Below, piece after piece: positions 12,012 through 22,639 of a stretch of DNA of 64,000 nt; position 1 is the stretch's first letter; each line of letters opens with the position of its first letter. The notes under the pieces were generated by a model. That model saw nothing but the letters and a program-made list of their open reading frames with translations. It did no database searches and was not told the DNA's origin. The stretch lies in the NCBI RefSeq assembly GCF_002575655.3, contig NC_053037.3:49178242-49242241 (forward strand), given 5' to 3'. A program made the translations under genes and the position numbers. Source of the stretch: Aegilops tauschii subsp. strangulata. Lineage: Eukaryota > Streptophyta > Magnoliopsida > Poales > Poaceae.

Positions 12012-13324
12012 CTAAATAAATTCTTCTTCTATACCATCCAACAGGCTGTCTAGCCTACAATCCTGTTGGGAATACTTTGCGGCTAATTCTACTTGGTTAT
12101 ACACCAAACTGACGGGTATCTCTTTACTATCGGACCCCACAGGTCCGACCTCGGCCATGTGGTTTGGGTCAGCCTTGGTATATCGCGTCTTCACCATGGC
12201 CCAGGCTTCCCTTGCACCTTGTCGGCAGGCTGATATCTTCCATAATCGGAAGCGCCGCCGCGCTCCCTTGAGCTTCTCTACGAGCTCCCCCATGCCTCCT
12301 GGCAGGGAGGCGGATGGCCACAAGGCTTGGGCAATGCCCTGCATCACCTGCCGAACTTGTTCGTGCAGTTGTGAGAGCTGTGGCAGAAGATCACCCGCAG
12401 ACCCGGGCATCTCCTCCGCGGGAAAAACCGTCAGCATACCTGCAGACATAACTCTGTTAGCCGGTTTCTTCGCCGAACTCTTTAAAAGTTCGTTCAAGCA
12501 CTTACTGAAAATGCCGCGTCGAAGCCTCTTATTCTCCTTTACGGAGTCAGCAAGCTGGGCTCGAACATCTTTCAGTTCAACGCCTAGCCGGGTATTGGCG
12601 TCATGGAGATCGTTTTTCTCCCGCCTAACCCGTGTAAGCACGCGCTCGCCAGCCTTTAGCTGTCGTTGAGCATGTTGCCCATCCCCTCGCACGACCTCCA
12701 GATTCACTCCGGAGTCATCTGCAGAATCTATTGTTCGATTTGCATGTATGCCGCATACTACCTGGTTCATGTCTTTCTTTGCAATAGAAATAAGTGTCAA
12801 TAGATGGGGCCTTCTCGGACTCCTTCACTGCGGCAACTGCGGCCTGAAGCTGGGCTTTGCACTCCTCCAGCTCTTGAGACAACCGGGTATTCTTCTCCGT
12901 AAGAACCTAGGCAAACAATGATCCTTAAATCAGTTGTGCCAATTGTTTCAAGTCTCAGGGGCTACTGATATACATAATTATTAGATTTTCTTACCCGTAT
13001 ATCCTTCACATACTGGTCCGTGGCTCTGGCAAGACCATTTTGAGCAGCTCGGATGTACGCGTCTCCTGAGTTAAAGGCATCAAACGCCTCTTGGGAGAAA
13101 CAAGCGTCGCGGAGTATGGCCCGGCGACGCCTGTGATTCATGGCACTCTCCACTTCGGAATTCGTAGCGGACAGCCTATCCGCATCCTCTGTAGGAGGAA
13201 CATCCGGTGTTGGTCCCATGTTAGCATCCGCCTCTAAGTCCGGCTCTGGAGCCCGGTTGGTGGAGGCGTGGCCGGCAACCTCTCCGGATATAGTCCGGCG
13301 AGCGTTTTTCCTACTAGGAAACAT
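12012..13324 (-). pseudogene. Antisense Gypsy gene 2: coiled-coil protein
   Basis: Minus-strand frames within the Gypsy element. The first part starts at 13324 (MFPSRKNARR) and is acidic and proline-rich, then enters helix-forming text ending VKDIRV at a donor-like GTAAG near 12995. The next block (about 12906-12790) starts after an acceptor-like TAG and reads VLTEKNTRLSQELEECKAQL, a coiled coil. The last frame (12800-12012) continues with heptad-rich segments such as GVELKDVRAQLADSVKENKR. Together these suggest a spliced coiled-coil product, downstream of and co-oriented with antisense gene 1. It may instead be the C-terminal part of the same protein, reached by splicing around the stop at 13376. 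Function unknown. Confidence 0.55.
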
Positions 13325-13375
13325 GGAAGTTATTATATTTTAAAAGACGACAACCACGGAGCGGTGTTCTTTTTC

Positions 13376-14788
13376 CTACTTCTGCGACGGCGTCTCAGTC
13401 CTGGCCGCCTTCCTTTTAAGCCGACCCGGCTTCGGTGCCCCTTGTTGGTGAGTCACTGCGGGTTCGGCATGGCGTCCCGAGGGCCTTCCCTGTAAGACAC
13501 CATATGTGTGCGGTAGGTGAAGTGCAGAAAAAGGGATCCTTCTCGGAAGTTGGGACTCCGATTTTACTTACATGCGATGCAGGGAGTAGTCCAGGATAAT
13601 CGGCTATGATGGCCACCATGGCATCGTCGCAGCTCAATTGATAGAACGTCATGTCAATAAGCTCCACAGATGTGTCCGGAACCTCTTCAAGTCCGGGGTC
13701 GAGGGCCCGGTCAGGGTCCTCTGGTTGTGGAGGCGGGCTGTGGACCTCCCTCACAGCTTTTCGCAGTTCCTGCTATGAAATAGCAAGGTAAATATTTATG
13801 ACAAAGAATGCGGGAAGGTCTGGAGTAAAAGGTAGCAGCTCACCCAGTTTGGGGGGTTGTACATGGAGAATCCATCCCGTGGCTTGATACGGATGAACTC
13901 CTCTTCCTCTCCTTTATATAAATCAGACAGTATTTTCGCTAGAGCATCGACGGAGTCCGGACCTTTACGACCGCAACGGGTGGCATCGCCTTCTCCATTG
14001 AAGTGCCACATGGGTTGTCCCCGATATTGAAGTGGCTGCACCCCCCACATTATACATATTGACATAACCTCGATTATTGTCAATCTTGATTTGGCCAGCA
14101 TTTGTATCCGGCCCATCAGGTAAAGGACCTCTCTGTTATCTTCCTCCTGGGGGCTCCGAGGGCGCCAGCTGCGGTGTTTCTTCAAAGGGGCGCTATTAAA
14201 CTCAGGAAGGCCCATCCGAACAGGGTCCGGAAGGGGGACGTCCTCCATATAAAACCACTCTGAAGGCTAGTCTTCGGATGTCTTCTTCGGAGTACCGGAC
14301 AGGTATCCGGTCCCGGTGATGCGCCATATCTCGGCTCCGCCCACTTGATATATCGACCCCTCCTGTGTATGGGGTACGAGGCAGAATAGCCTCTTCCATA
14401 GCTCGAAATGAGCTTCACAACCCAAAAACAGCTCGCAAAGGGCGACATAGCCTGCGATGTGTAATATGGAGGCAGGAGTAAAATTATGCAGCTGGAGGCC
14501 GTAGAACTCCAGGAGCCCGCGGAGGAACGGATGGATTGGAAATCCAAGCCCCCTTAACAAGTACAGGACAAGGCATACCCGCTCCCCCATATACGGGTTG
14601 GGAAAGCTCTCCGCTTGTTCCCCACCATTGTAAGTGGCTAGTCCAGCTCGGACGGGGACCATATACGCAGGAGGAAGAAACCCCTGGGTCTGTAACTCTA
14701 CTAACTGTCTGTGGGAAACGGAACACTTCTTCCAGTTGCCTGGCTTAGGGCTATGGGAGCGAGAGGAGGAGCTGCGACGACCGGCCAT
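13376..14788 (-). pseudogene. Antisense Gypsy gene 1: putative gypsy-type transposon protein (Transposase_28-like)
   Basis: Encoded opposite to gag-pol, between pol and the 3' LTR. Three exons fit well: 14788-13844 (945 nt), 13769-13572 (198 nt) and 13489-13376 (114 nt). All junctions are phase 0, with donors GTGAGC and GTAAGT and AG acceptors, giving about 418 residues. One TAG at about 14266 interrupts exon 1. The segment YLLRGLGFPIHPFLRGLLEF with following GYVALCELFLGCEAHF is typical of the plant domain called putative gypsy-type transposon (Pfam Transposase_28), known from antisense frames of grass Gypsy elements. Its role is not established; gag-like or regulatory functions have been proposed. 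Splice signals are seen; expression is inferred. Confidence 0.7.
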
Positions 14789-15100
14789 GATAGGATGGAT
14801 TTTTCCGGGCGCGCTCCGATGGATACTCGCTGAGGGAGGATGGTGTGATCTGGATCTAAGGATCCCCGGTCCCTTAAATAGACGATTTACTCACATGGTT
14901 AGGGTGGAAAGTGCAAAAATGCCTCGACTTCTCGCATTCGCTTGACACGTGGAGGATGGCCATTATTAGGCGCAGAAGCCGAGGAGTGCAACATTCATGG
15001 GAAGCCGGACACTACTCGATAGGTACTCAGAATTTGGAGAAGAACCCGCCTTGCAATGCCGAAGACAATCTGCGCGCCGGACTCATCGTCATTGAAGCCT
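14789..15100. other. Upstream region of antisense gene / pre-PPT spacer
   Basis: About 310 bp upstream of the antisense start codon. In the minus direction it would hold that gene's promoter and leader. I see no clear TATA box and no frame of interest. Confidence 0.5.
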
Positions 15101-15114
15101 GGTTCGGGGGCTAC
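15101..15114 (+). other. Polypurine-like tract before Gypsy 3' LTR
   Basis: GGTTCGGGGGCTAC immediately precedes the TGAGGGAG start of the 3' LTR at 15115. It is the expected site of plus-strand priming, although it is not purely purine. Confidence 0.6.
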
Positions 15115-15123
15115 TGAGGGAGT

Positions 15124-18100
15124 TGTAACGCCCACGATGCGGCTATATCTCCCATGTGTCGAGGCACGACTTAGAGGCATAACCGCATTGTGGTTTTGTC
15201 GCAAGAAGGGTCATCTTCACACAATCCCATGTAATGAACAAGAATGGGATAACGAGAGTTGGCTTACAATCGCCACTTCACACAATACATAAATTAATTC
15301 ATACATCATCCAAAATCCACACATAGACCGACTACGGTCAAAACCAAATGAAAATAAGATAACCCCAAATGCTAGATCCCCGATCATCCCAACTGGGCTC
15401 CACTATCGATCATCAGGAAACGAAACATAGTAACGACCACGTTCCTCGTCGAACTCCCACTTGAGCTCGGTTGCGTCATCTGCACTGGTATCATCGGCAC
15501 CTGCAACTGTTTTGGTAGAATCTGTGAGTCACGAGGACTCAGCAATCTCACACCCGCGAGATCAAGACTATTTAAGCTTATAGGAAAGGATGGGGTAATG
15601 AGGTGGAGCTGCAGTAAGCACTAAGCATATGGTGGCTAACATACGCAAATGAGAGTGAGAAGAGAAGCAACGCAACGGTCGCGAAGCTAGAAATGATCAA
15701 GAAGTGATCCTGAAACTACTTACGTTCATGCATAACTCAAACCGTGTTCACTTCCCGGACTCCGCCGAGAAGAGACCATCACGGCTACACACCCGGTTGA
15801 TGTATTTTAATTTAACTCAAGTGTCAAGTTCTCTACAACCGTACATTAACAAATTCCCATCTGCCTCATAACCGCGGGCACGGCTTTCGAAAGATAATAC
15901 CCTGCAGGGGTGTCCCAACTTAGCCCATTATAAGCTCTCACGGTCAACGAAGGATAAACCTTCTCCCGAGAAGATCCGATCAGTCTCGGAATCCTGGTTT
16001 ACAAGACATTTCGACAATGGTAAAACAAGACCAGCAAAGCCACCCGAATGTGCCGACAAATCCTGATAGGAGCTGCACATATCTCGTTCTCAGGGCACAC
16101 CGGATGGGCAAGACGTCGGGTTGGCATAGACCCTGGTTGCCCAGGGGGCGCCGGACATCGCCCAGTTTGGGCCAGCACTCGAAGGAGCACTGGTCCGGGG
16201 GGTTAAATAAAGATGACCTTCGGGCTCGCGAAAACCCAAGGGAAAAAGGCTTAGGTGGCAAATGGTAAAGCCAAGGTTGGGCCTTGCTGGAGGAGTTTTA
16301 TTCAAGGCGAACTGTCAAGGGGGTCCCATAAATCACCCAACCGCGTAAGGAACGCAAACTCAAGGAACATAATCCCGGTATGACGGAAACTAGGGCGGCA
16401 AGAGTGGAACAAAACACCAGGCATAAGGCCGAGCCTTCCACCCTTTACCAAATATATAGATGCATTAATTAAATAAGATATATTGTGATATTCCAAAATA
16501 TCCATGTTCCAACATGGAACCAACTTCAACTTCACCTGCAACTAGCAACGCTATAAGAAGGGCTGAGCAAAAGCGGTAACTTAGCCAAACAACGGTTTGC
16601 TAGGAAAGGATGGTTAGAGGCTTGACATGGCAATATGGGAGGCATGATATAGCAAGTGGTAGGTAGCGCAGCATGGCAATAGAACGAACAACTAGCAAAG
16701 CAAAGATAGAAGTGATTTCGAGGGTATGGTCATCTTGCCTGCAAGGTTCTCAGAGTTGTCGAAAGCTTGATCCTCGTAAGCGTACTCAACAGGTTCCTCG
16801 TTCACGAACTCGTCTCCCGGCTCTACCCACAGCAAGAACACAAGCAATGGAACCACAATCAATCACGGGGAATGCACAAACAACATGATGCAATACATGC
16901 GTGATATACGAGATATGATATGCGATGCGTATGCGTGCTCCAGAAGAAAAAGGATGAACAAGGCAGTAACTTGGCAAACAAAGTATGCCACTGGAAAGAT
17001 GAGATGATTTCGGTCAAAATCGATATAAAGATCACCGGAAACGGATGCACGGTTTGCAAATGGCAAGCAAAACAAGAATGACACGATTCTGCAATTAACA
17101 GCATGATAGCACTTAGAATACATCAAGTAACTATGCTACAGCACCCCAACATAGCAACAAAGCATATGGAAGTAATCTACAGGAGATGCTTGACAAAATA
17201 TGAACACTGAGCTACGGCTAGATCAGACAATAACAGGTTCAAACAAGCATGGCAAAAGTGCAAAAGATATCAGCTTCACAGACTTGGTGAAATTACTGGA
17301 CATGGCAGAAACAGCATCAGGTAGCAATGTTCAGAGCAAGCAATCAACATGCTACAGGAGCTTAACATAGAAAAACAAGGCATGGCATGAATCTACTAAA
17401 TGTATAGAACAAAAGTTCCTTACTGACCATGAGCCAAAAAGGCACAGAAAATATGATGGCACCCATGTAAACATGGCAAGTTTTGTTAACAGGTTTCGGA
17501 CTTGGCAGAAAACAGAACATGGCATTCACAGCATTATGAAGGCATCTTTGAGAGCTCGATGCGCTCATCAAAAAGCAATGCATGACAAAACAAGCATACC
17601 TACAGCAAGATGGCATGTTTATGAAGCTAACCATGGCAAGAGCAAGTTCATAGCATGTATGGATCAACTACAACAACCTTGACAAAATTGAATATCATGT
17701 TAACAATCTGCCAGGAATATTTTATAGCAAAAGTAGAGCAAGTATAAGACATGCTAGGGCACTCCATAATTGCAAACAGGGGCATGGATGGATAGAGCAC
17801 AACTATATCTACAAAACATCCTTACTGAACATACCCAAAATAAGTATGGATCTCACTGTAGACACATGGATACATGGCAACAAAATAACAGCAGTAACAG
17901 ACTTGGCAAAATCCGAAGTCCCTGAAAACAGAAACATCACGAAGCCTAGTTTGCATGCTTGTGCTAGTCACCAAATAGATCACAAAAATACATGGCATAC
18001 ACCTCTGTAAAGATGGCATGGCATAGATCAAAACACCTGTAGAGTTCATGCCCATAAGATGCACACATCAAATGCAACAAAAATAACAAAACATCAAGTT

Positions 18101-19374
18101 CTGATAAGTAACAGCAGTAAACATCATATAGCACTCTTGCACCAGAGATTTGGGCATCAAGATGGACTCAAACGTGCATGGCACAATGGAAAAAAATGAA
18201 GAGTATCTCGTGTTGAACATTTCGATATATCGTGCACGCAAAACGGAGCAGTATGCAATGAGATATGATGCGATGAACATGAGCACATAATGAGATATTT
18301 CGGGGACTTGGAGGAAATACGGGGTCAACCTCTTCCTGATCCAGATCCGACAGGCACGCGAACCGAGGTGGGGCTCTCGCCGGAGATCGAGGACGGGGAC
18401 GGCCGGACACTTGCCGGAGAGGGGAGAGGAGGCGCCGGCGGGGACGAGGACGAGCCGCGGGGTCGGAGGGGGCCGACCGGAGGAGATGTGGCCGCGGAGG
18501 TCAAGGCGCGCAGGCGGAGCAGTGGAGGCGGCGACGACGCGGCGAACGGCGGTGGGCGGCGGGGTGTCGCTCGGGCGGCGGGGGAGCCGCGGGAGGGCGC
18601 GGAGGCGCGCGTGGGTGACCCGGGCGGCGGAGCGGGCCGGGGGGGGGGGGGGGGGGGGCAGGCACGGGCCTCGCGGGCCGGCGGCGCGGGAACGGTGGAG
18701 GAGCCACGTGGCGGCGCGCGGTTGGAGGAGAGCGGCGGCGGGGATTTGTCCGGCGGCGGCGGACGTGTCCGGTGGCGCGAGGAGGACGAAGTCTAGGGTT
18801 TGGACCCGGGATTTCGGAGGGGGAGGTGTTTATATAGGCATAGGGAGCTAGGAGACTCCAAATGGAGTGCGGTTTTCGCCCACACGATCGTGATCGAACG
18901 ACCGAGAGCATGAATGTGACTTAGAGGGGTTATTGGGCTGTTTGGAGGGGGTTTTTGGCTGCAACACACAAGAAGCATTTGCGGTTACCCGGTTAACCGT
19001 TGGAGCATCAAACGACCTCCAAATGGAACGAAACTTGACAGGTGGTCTACCGGTGGTATACCAAGGCCACTTGACAAACCTCGGTCCATTCTGAGAACGT
19101 TTAACACCCGCTCACGAAAAGAGACAAAGAGGGGTGCGCCGGTGCATGTGGGAGTGCCGGATTGCAAAACGGACAACGGGGAAAATGCTCGGATGCATGA
19201 GACGAACACGTATGCAAATGAGATGCACATGATGACATGATATGAGATGCATGACATGAACAAAATGCAAAACGAACGACAAAACCCGACCACGAAGGGA
19301 ATATCATAACACATAGCCGAAAATGGCAAGATTTGGAGTTACAAATATGGAAAGTTACATCCGGGGTGTTACAG
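15124..19374 (-). mobile_element. Solo LTR of a long-LTR retrotransposon (Sukkula/LARD-like), nested in Gypsy 3' LTR
   Basis: A 4251-bp block starts TGTAACG and ends GTGTTACA. It is flanked by a perfect 5-bp duplication GGAGT (15119-15123 and 19375-19379). No second LTR copy, gag or pol is visible, so a solo LTR is the simplest reading. The length and the TGTAACGCCC start resemble the 4-5 kb LTRs of Sukkula-type large retrotransposon derivatives (from memory). In minus orientation it starts TGTAACACCCCGG. It then has a TATATA at 18836-18831, followed by a GC-rich leader (18300-18800), so the promoter direction is minus. It contains many short ATGGCA-rich segments and no credible protein. Confidence 0.8.
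18831..18836 (-). promoter_or_regulatory. TATA box of the solo LTR
   Basis: On the minus strand CCTATATAAACACC occurs, followed within about 30 bp by a GC-rich leader. This supports minus-strand transcription from the U3 of the solo LTR. The adjacent GC-rich region includes a G run at about 18639-18658 and yields long but meaningless open frames on both strands. Confidence 0.55.
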
Positions 19375-19838
19375 GAGTCCTGGATTAGGGGGTCCTCGGA
19401 CAGCCGGACTATATCCTTTGGTCGGACTGTTGGACTATGAAGATACAAGATTGAAGACTCCGTCCCATGTCCGGATAGGACTCTCCTTGGCGTGGAAGGC
19501 AAGCTTGGCAATACGGATATGTAGATCTCCTCCCTTGTAACCGACTATGTGTAACCCTAGCCCCCTCCGGTGTCTATATAAACCGGAGGGTTTAGTCCGT
19601 AGGACAACAACAATCATACCATAGGCTAGCTTCTAGGGTTTAGCCTCTACGATCTCGTGGTAGATCAACTCTTGTAATACTCATATCATCAAGATCAATC
19701 AGGCAGGAAGTAGGGTATTACCTCCATCGAGAGGGCCCGAACCTGGGTAAATATCGTGTCCCCCGCCTCCTGTTACCATCCGCCTTAGACGCACAGTTCG
19801 GGACCCCTACCCGAGATCCGCCGGTTTTGACACCGACA
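19375..19838 (+). repeat. Gypsy 3' LTR, main part (first 9 bp at 15115-15123)
   Basis: The LTR begins TGAGGGAGT at 15115. It is split after 9 bp by the solo LTR and resumes with the duplicated GGAGT at 19375. It ends GACACCGACA at 19838, followed by target duplication CCTGT. Differences from the 5' LTR include ACCGATA/ACCGACA at the end and one C deleted in a C run near 19805. TATATAAA is at 19575-19582. Confidence 0.93.
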
Positions 19839-21165
19839 CCTGTCTATCTTACAATGTCTGTACATTCAATTACTTTTCTTGTTTATCAGCCATTTCAATT
19901 GGAGGGGGTGATGGCAGTATCTGTGGGAGTAAAAACACGGTCTTCAGAAAAGATCGTGCTACCTGTCGATGGAGATAGAACCACGGTTGTACTTGCCCAA
20001 GAACCAGCCCGACCACACATAACCCAGACTCACGCAGATTGTACCCCTACCCAGTTGGACAGAGAACCAGCTACACCCCTTCTAGCCCCAGTAGATAGTA
20101 ACCCAGTTCCCGTTGACACAACACCGTCTCCACCACAGAGCACCCAAACACGAGCAGTTAGTAAGGCAACTGCAGTGCCCAAAGCACGAGGACCACCACT
20201 CCGAACCCCAAGTCAACGCTTAAAGCAGAAGAAGAATTGTTCTGAGGTCAGGTTCCGTAGCTATGGTTCATACTACTTTGCTCTTGCATCACTGTATTTA
20301 CTCATACCAACTAATTTCAAATTTGAAGGATGCAATTGAAACTCCAATGGCGCAACAGGTATGTTTTAAACCTGTTTCTTTAACGTGTTTGCTGTTGTAA
20401 CTTGCTCTATGTTGATTTCAGTTTCAATTGAATAAACAGTTATGTTCTCATGCCATGCACATTACAAGTGTTGTTATTGCTGTGTAGTTTCCCACACTTA
20501 TATTCTGTCTATGCTGCTTTGTCTTAAATAGATATGATTCGAACTGTATCTATCTTGATTTGGCAACATAAACTAGAATGATATAGACCATACAGTGACC
20601 ATAATACATAGATATATGTTTGTTTCATGCTGTTATCCTGTCCACCTTGCTACTGAACTGGTTTACCAAAATGAGTTTCATATACTACATTGTAAACCTG
20701 TGATGTGTTTGTTTGTTTCTCCTTTAGAACGCGGATAAAATATTGGAGAAGAGTAGCCCGTTATGCAATGGTAAAGGAAGTAATGCAGATCAGGTTCAAG
20801 ATAGTGAAACATCCCTGTTGTTCTCCAAGAAAGATGATAAAAACTATATTGAAGACACTAAGACAACCCCAAAGTCCTGTCTTGATGTAGTGTTCGAGTT
20901 ACTGGCTACTACTGCTGGCACCAGCTCTTCGTACTCGCTGCCTGAATCAGTTCGGCTTCTTGAGTCTCAACTTTAAGTTGAAAGACATTGATCAGATGTT
21001 ATGCGACAGGAAGCCGAAGGACTGAGGAAGTCCCTGTAGAATTCAGATGCATACTTTCTGGTGCAACGGCAAGTGCTGGAGGATTTAAGCGCCAAACAAG
21101 AGAAAGTTAATAAGCTTGCTAAGCATCTTGCCAGCATTATGGGTACCCAGGATATTGTTTCTTGA
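19839..21165 (+). pseudogene. CACTA TNPA-like gene, 3' part, coiled-coil C terminus
   Basis: Continuation of the gene at 2.7-5.5 kb. An exon starts at 19890 after TTTATCAG, carries the VKTRSSEK motif of the upstream duplicated exons, then a proline/threonine-rich linker and a basic segment near PSQRLKQKKN. It ends at about 20246 (GAG|GTCAGG). Small and larger exons follow at about 20329-20358 and from 20728. The last frame is heptad-rich (VMRQEAEGLRKSL, LEDLSAKQEKVNKLAKHL) and ends at TGA 21165. Three in-frame stops at about 20976, 20991 and 21039 break it. In wheat this coiled-coil ending is, in my memory, common in CACTA-associated proteins. Oligomerisation and subterminal DNA binding are inferred, not shown. 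Confidence 0.55.
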
Positions 21166-21399
21166 GCTCTTCTGAAGTGGTTTCAGTTCTGGACTTGTTT
21201 TGCTGCGGCGTTTATATGCTGCTTTGTTCCCTATATTTGCACTGGTGGCGAACTTCGATGCCCAGTGGATGTAATATGTGTAATAGTCGTGATAGCCTAG
21301 CGTAAGTTACTTGCTTATTTATTTCCGTTGTCTTGTTTATTTGTTTTCTTGTAGTCAGTGCAGTTCTTTTTCCGCGGTTTGCTAGTGGCCGAAATAACC

Positions 21400-22215
21400 T
21401 ATTTTTTAAAACTAGGCCACATTAACAATGGGCTACATATTTAGTGTAGTTAACATGGGCCTCCTACGGGCCGTCGAAACAATGGGCCTTCTACGGGCCG
21501 TATCATCAATGGGCCTTCTACAGGTCGTAACATCAATGGGCCTTCTACGGGCCGTATGATCGGTTGGCCAAACATGGGCCAATAACAGACCACATTATGG
21601 CCGTAAATGGGCTAGAGTTGAAATCGTCCGTTCATGGGCCGACCATAACGGGCCATCGTTAATAGGCCGTATTTGATGACGCTATGAAAATGGCGCAACG
21701 TATTAATGGGCCACAAACAGGCCGACTGTAACCACGGGCTGTATTTGGCCCACAAGCAGAAAATGACAGTAACGGGCCGAAAGTAAACGGATGCTGGAAA
21801 TGAGCCCAAGAATAAATGGGCCCTAAGAAGGCCGAAAGATAACATGGGCTGGAAACGGCCCAACGGAATAATGGGCCGTTAATGGGTATAAAGTGATACA
21901 CTGTTCATTAAGGGCCAGTTTTACCACGGGCCGTTAATGGGCCGAGGGTTACTAAGGGCCTCATATGGGCCAAAAGACGTCATGGGCCATACATGGGCCG
22001 GAAGTTAAAACGGGCTGGAATTATATTGGACGGCCCAGATGACGCTACTGGGCCTAATTCGGATAGGCCGTAAACGGGCCCTGGGTTAGCGGGCTGTAAA
22101 TGGGCTATATGCGAACAGGTCGTTAACAGGCTTGCCGTGGGCCGGCCCGCCACCTTTTGACCAAGTCAAACGGGCCAGCCTTTTCACAAGATTGGGCCTC
22201 TGTTGGGCCGTGCCA
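21400..22215. repeat. GGGCC-rich CACTA subterminal repeat block
   Basis: Dozens of short motifs of the type AATGGGCCGT, ACGGGCC and CATGGGCC, plus complements, occur in both orientations over about 800 bp, then stop near the CACTA terminus. Such subterminal arrays are the known binding sites for TNPA in En/Spm-type elements. Here they lie between the TNPA-like gene end and the terminus. Three CACGTG-type sites follow at about 22223, 22282 and 22314. Confidence 0.75.
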
Positions 22216-22429
22216 CGTGTCGATGTATCATAGGCGCTCTGGGTCCAATGAGTGGATGACGTCTGTCCCAATGGTGAGCTGACACGTGTTTCCTCCAGCC
22301 AATGATGATTTTACACGTGGAAAATCCCCATTGGTTGGGGCTGTTAACGGGTTATCGGATCCAAAACCGGACCCGATAGCTTAACGGCGTTCCGTTACGA
22401 TGGATGCCACATGTCGGTCACCCTTGACG

Positions 22430-22639
22430 AAAGCACTTCTATGACACGCGATTTATCGTCATGGAAGTGGACACTTCCGTGATGATAATTTTGGTAATGT
22501 CATGGAACACTTCTACGACAGCACAAGTATGACTATCTTGATTCTGTCATAAATTTGTCATGGATGTACATGCATGACAGAAAACGTGACCTACTGTGAC
22601 AAACACGTATCATCACGGAAGTGTATTTTTTTTGTAGTG
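22430..22639 (-). repeat. CACTA right terminal region and TIR
   Basis: Read on the minus strand it starts CACTACAAAAAAAATACAC. Several copies of TCATGACAG- and CTTCCGTGATGA-like motifs in direct and inverted forms follow. The motif ends near 22430. It differs in sequence from the other two CACTACAAAAAAA ends (34760 and 57304), so it belongs to another family or subfamily. Confidence 0.85.

Larger units (their letters stand above)
5542..19838 (+). mobile_element. Gypsy LTR retrotransposon (Fatima-like), complete but decayed
   Basis: The element is bounded by LTRs starting TGAGGGAGTCCTGGATTAGG and by a perfect 5-bp target duplication CCTGT (5537-5541 and 19839-19843). By eye the two LTRs differ by about ten substitutions and one indel over about 470 bp (about 98% identity), so insertion is recent. 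The internal region has gag-protease-RT-RNase H-integrase on the + strand, with integrase after RT/RNase H as in Gypsy. It also has a spliced antisense gene set between pol and the 3' LTR. A solo LTR (15124-19374) is nested in its 3' LTR. Coding breaks make it non-autonomous. The family name is from memory and not verified. Confidence 0.93.
1082..22639 (+). mobile_element. Non-autonomous CACTA element (left end not located), interrupted by Gypsy
   Basis: The right terminus reads ...TTTTTTTTGTAGTG and ends at 22639. In reverse this is CACTACAAAAAAAATACAC, a standard Triticeae CACTA end. Inward of it lie repeated TCATGACAG/CTTCCGTGATGA motifs and a GGGCC-rich subterminal block. The body holds the TNPA-like gene with its 3' end facing the terminus. 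I see no TNPD-type transposase, so it would depend on a related autonomous element. The left end is uncertain: no matching CACTA terminus is visible, and the start given here is only the onset of linked sequence. The 3-bp target duplication cannot be tested; the right flank is GGC. Confidence 0.6.

Noticed and set aside
18290..18911. Long GC-rich open frames (168 and 146 codons on +, 136 on -)
   Set aside because: All three overlap in the GC-rich leader of the solo LTR and encode only Gly/Arg/Pro-rich text.
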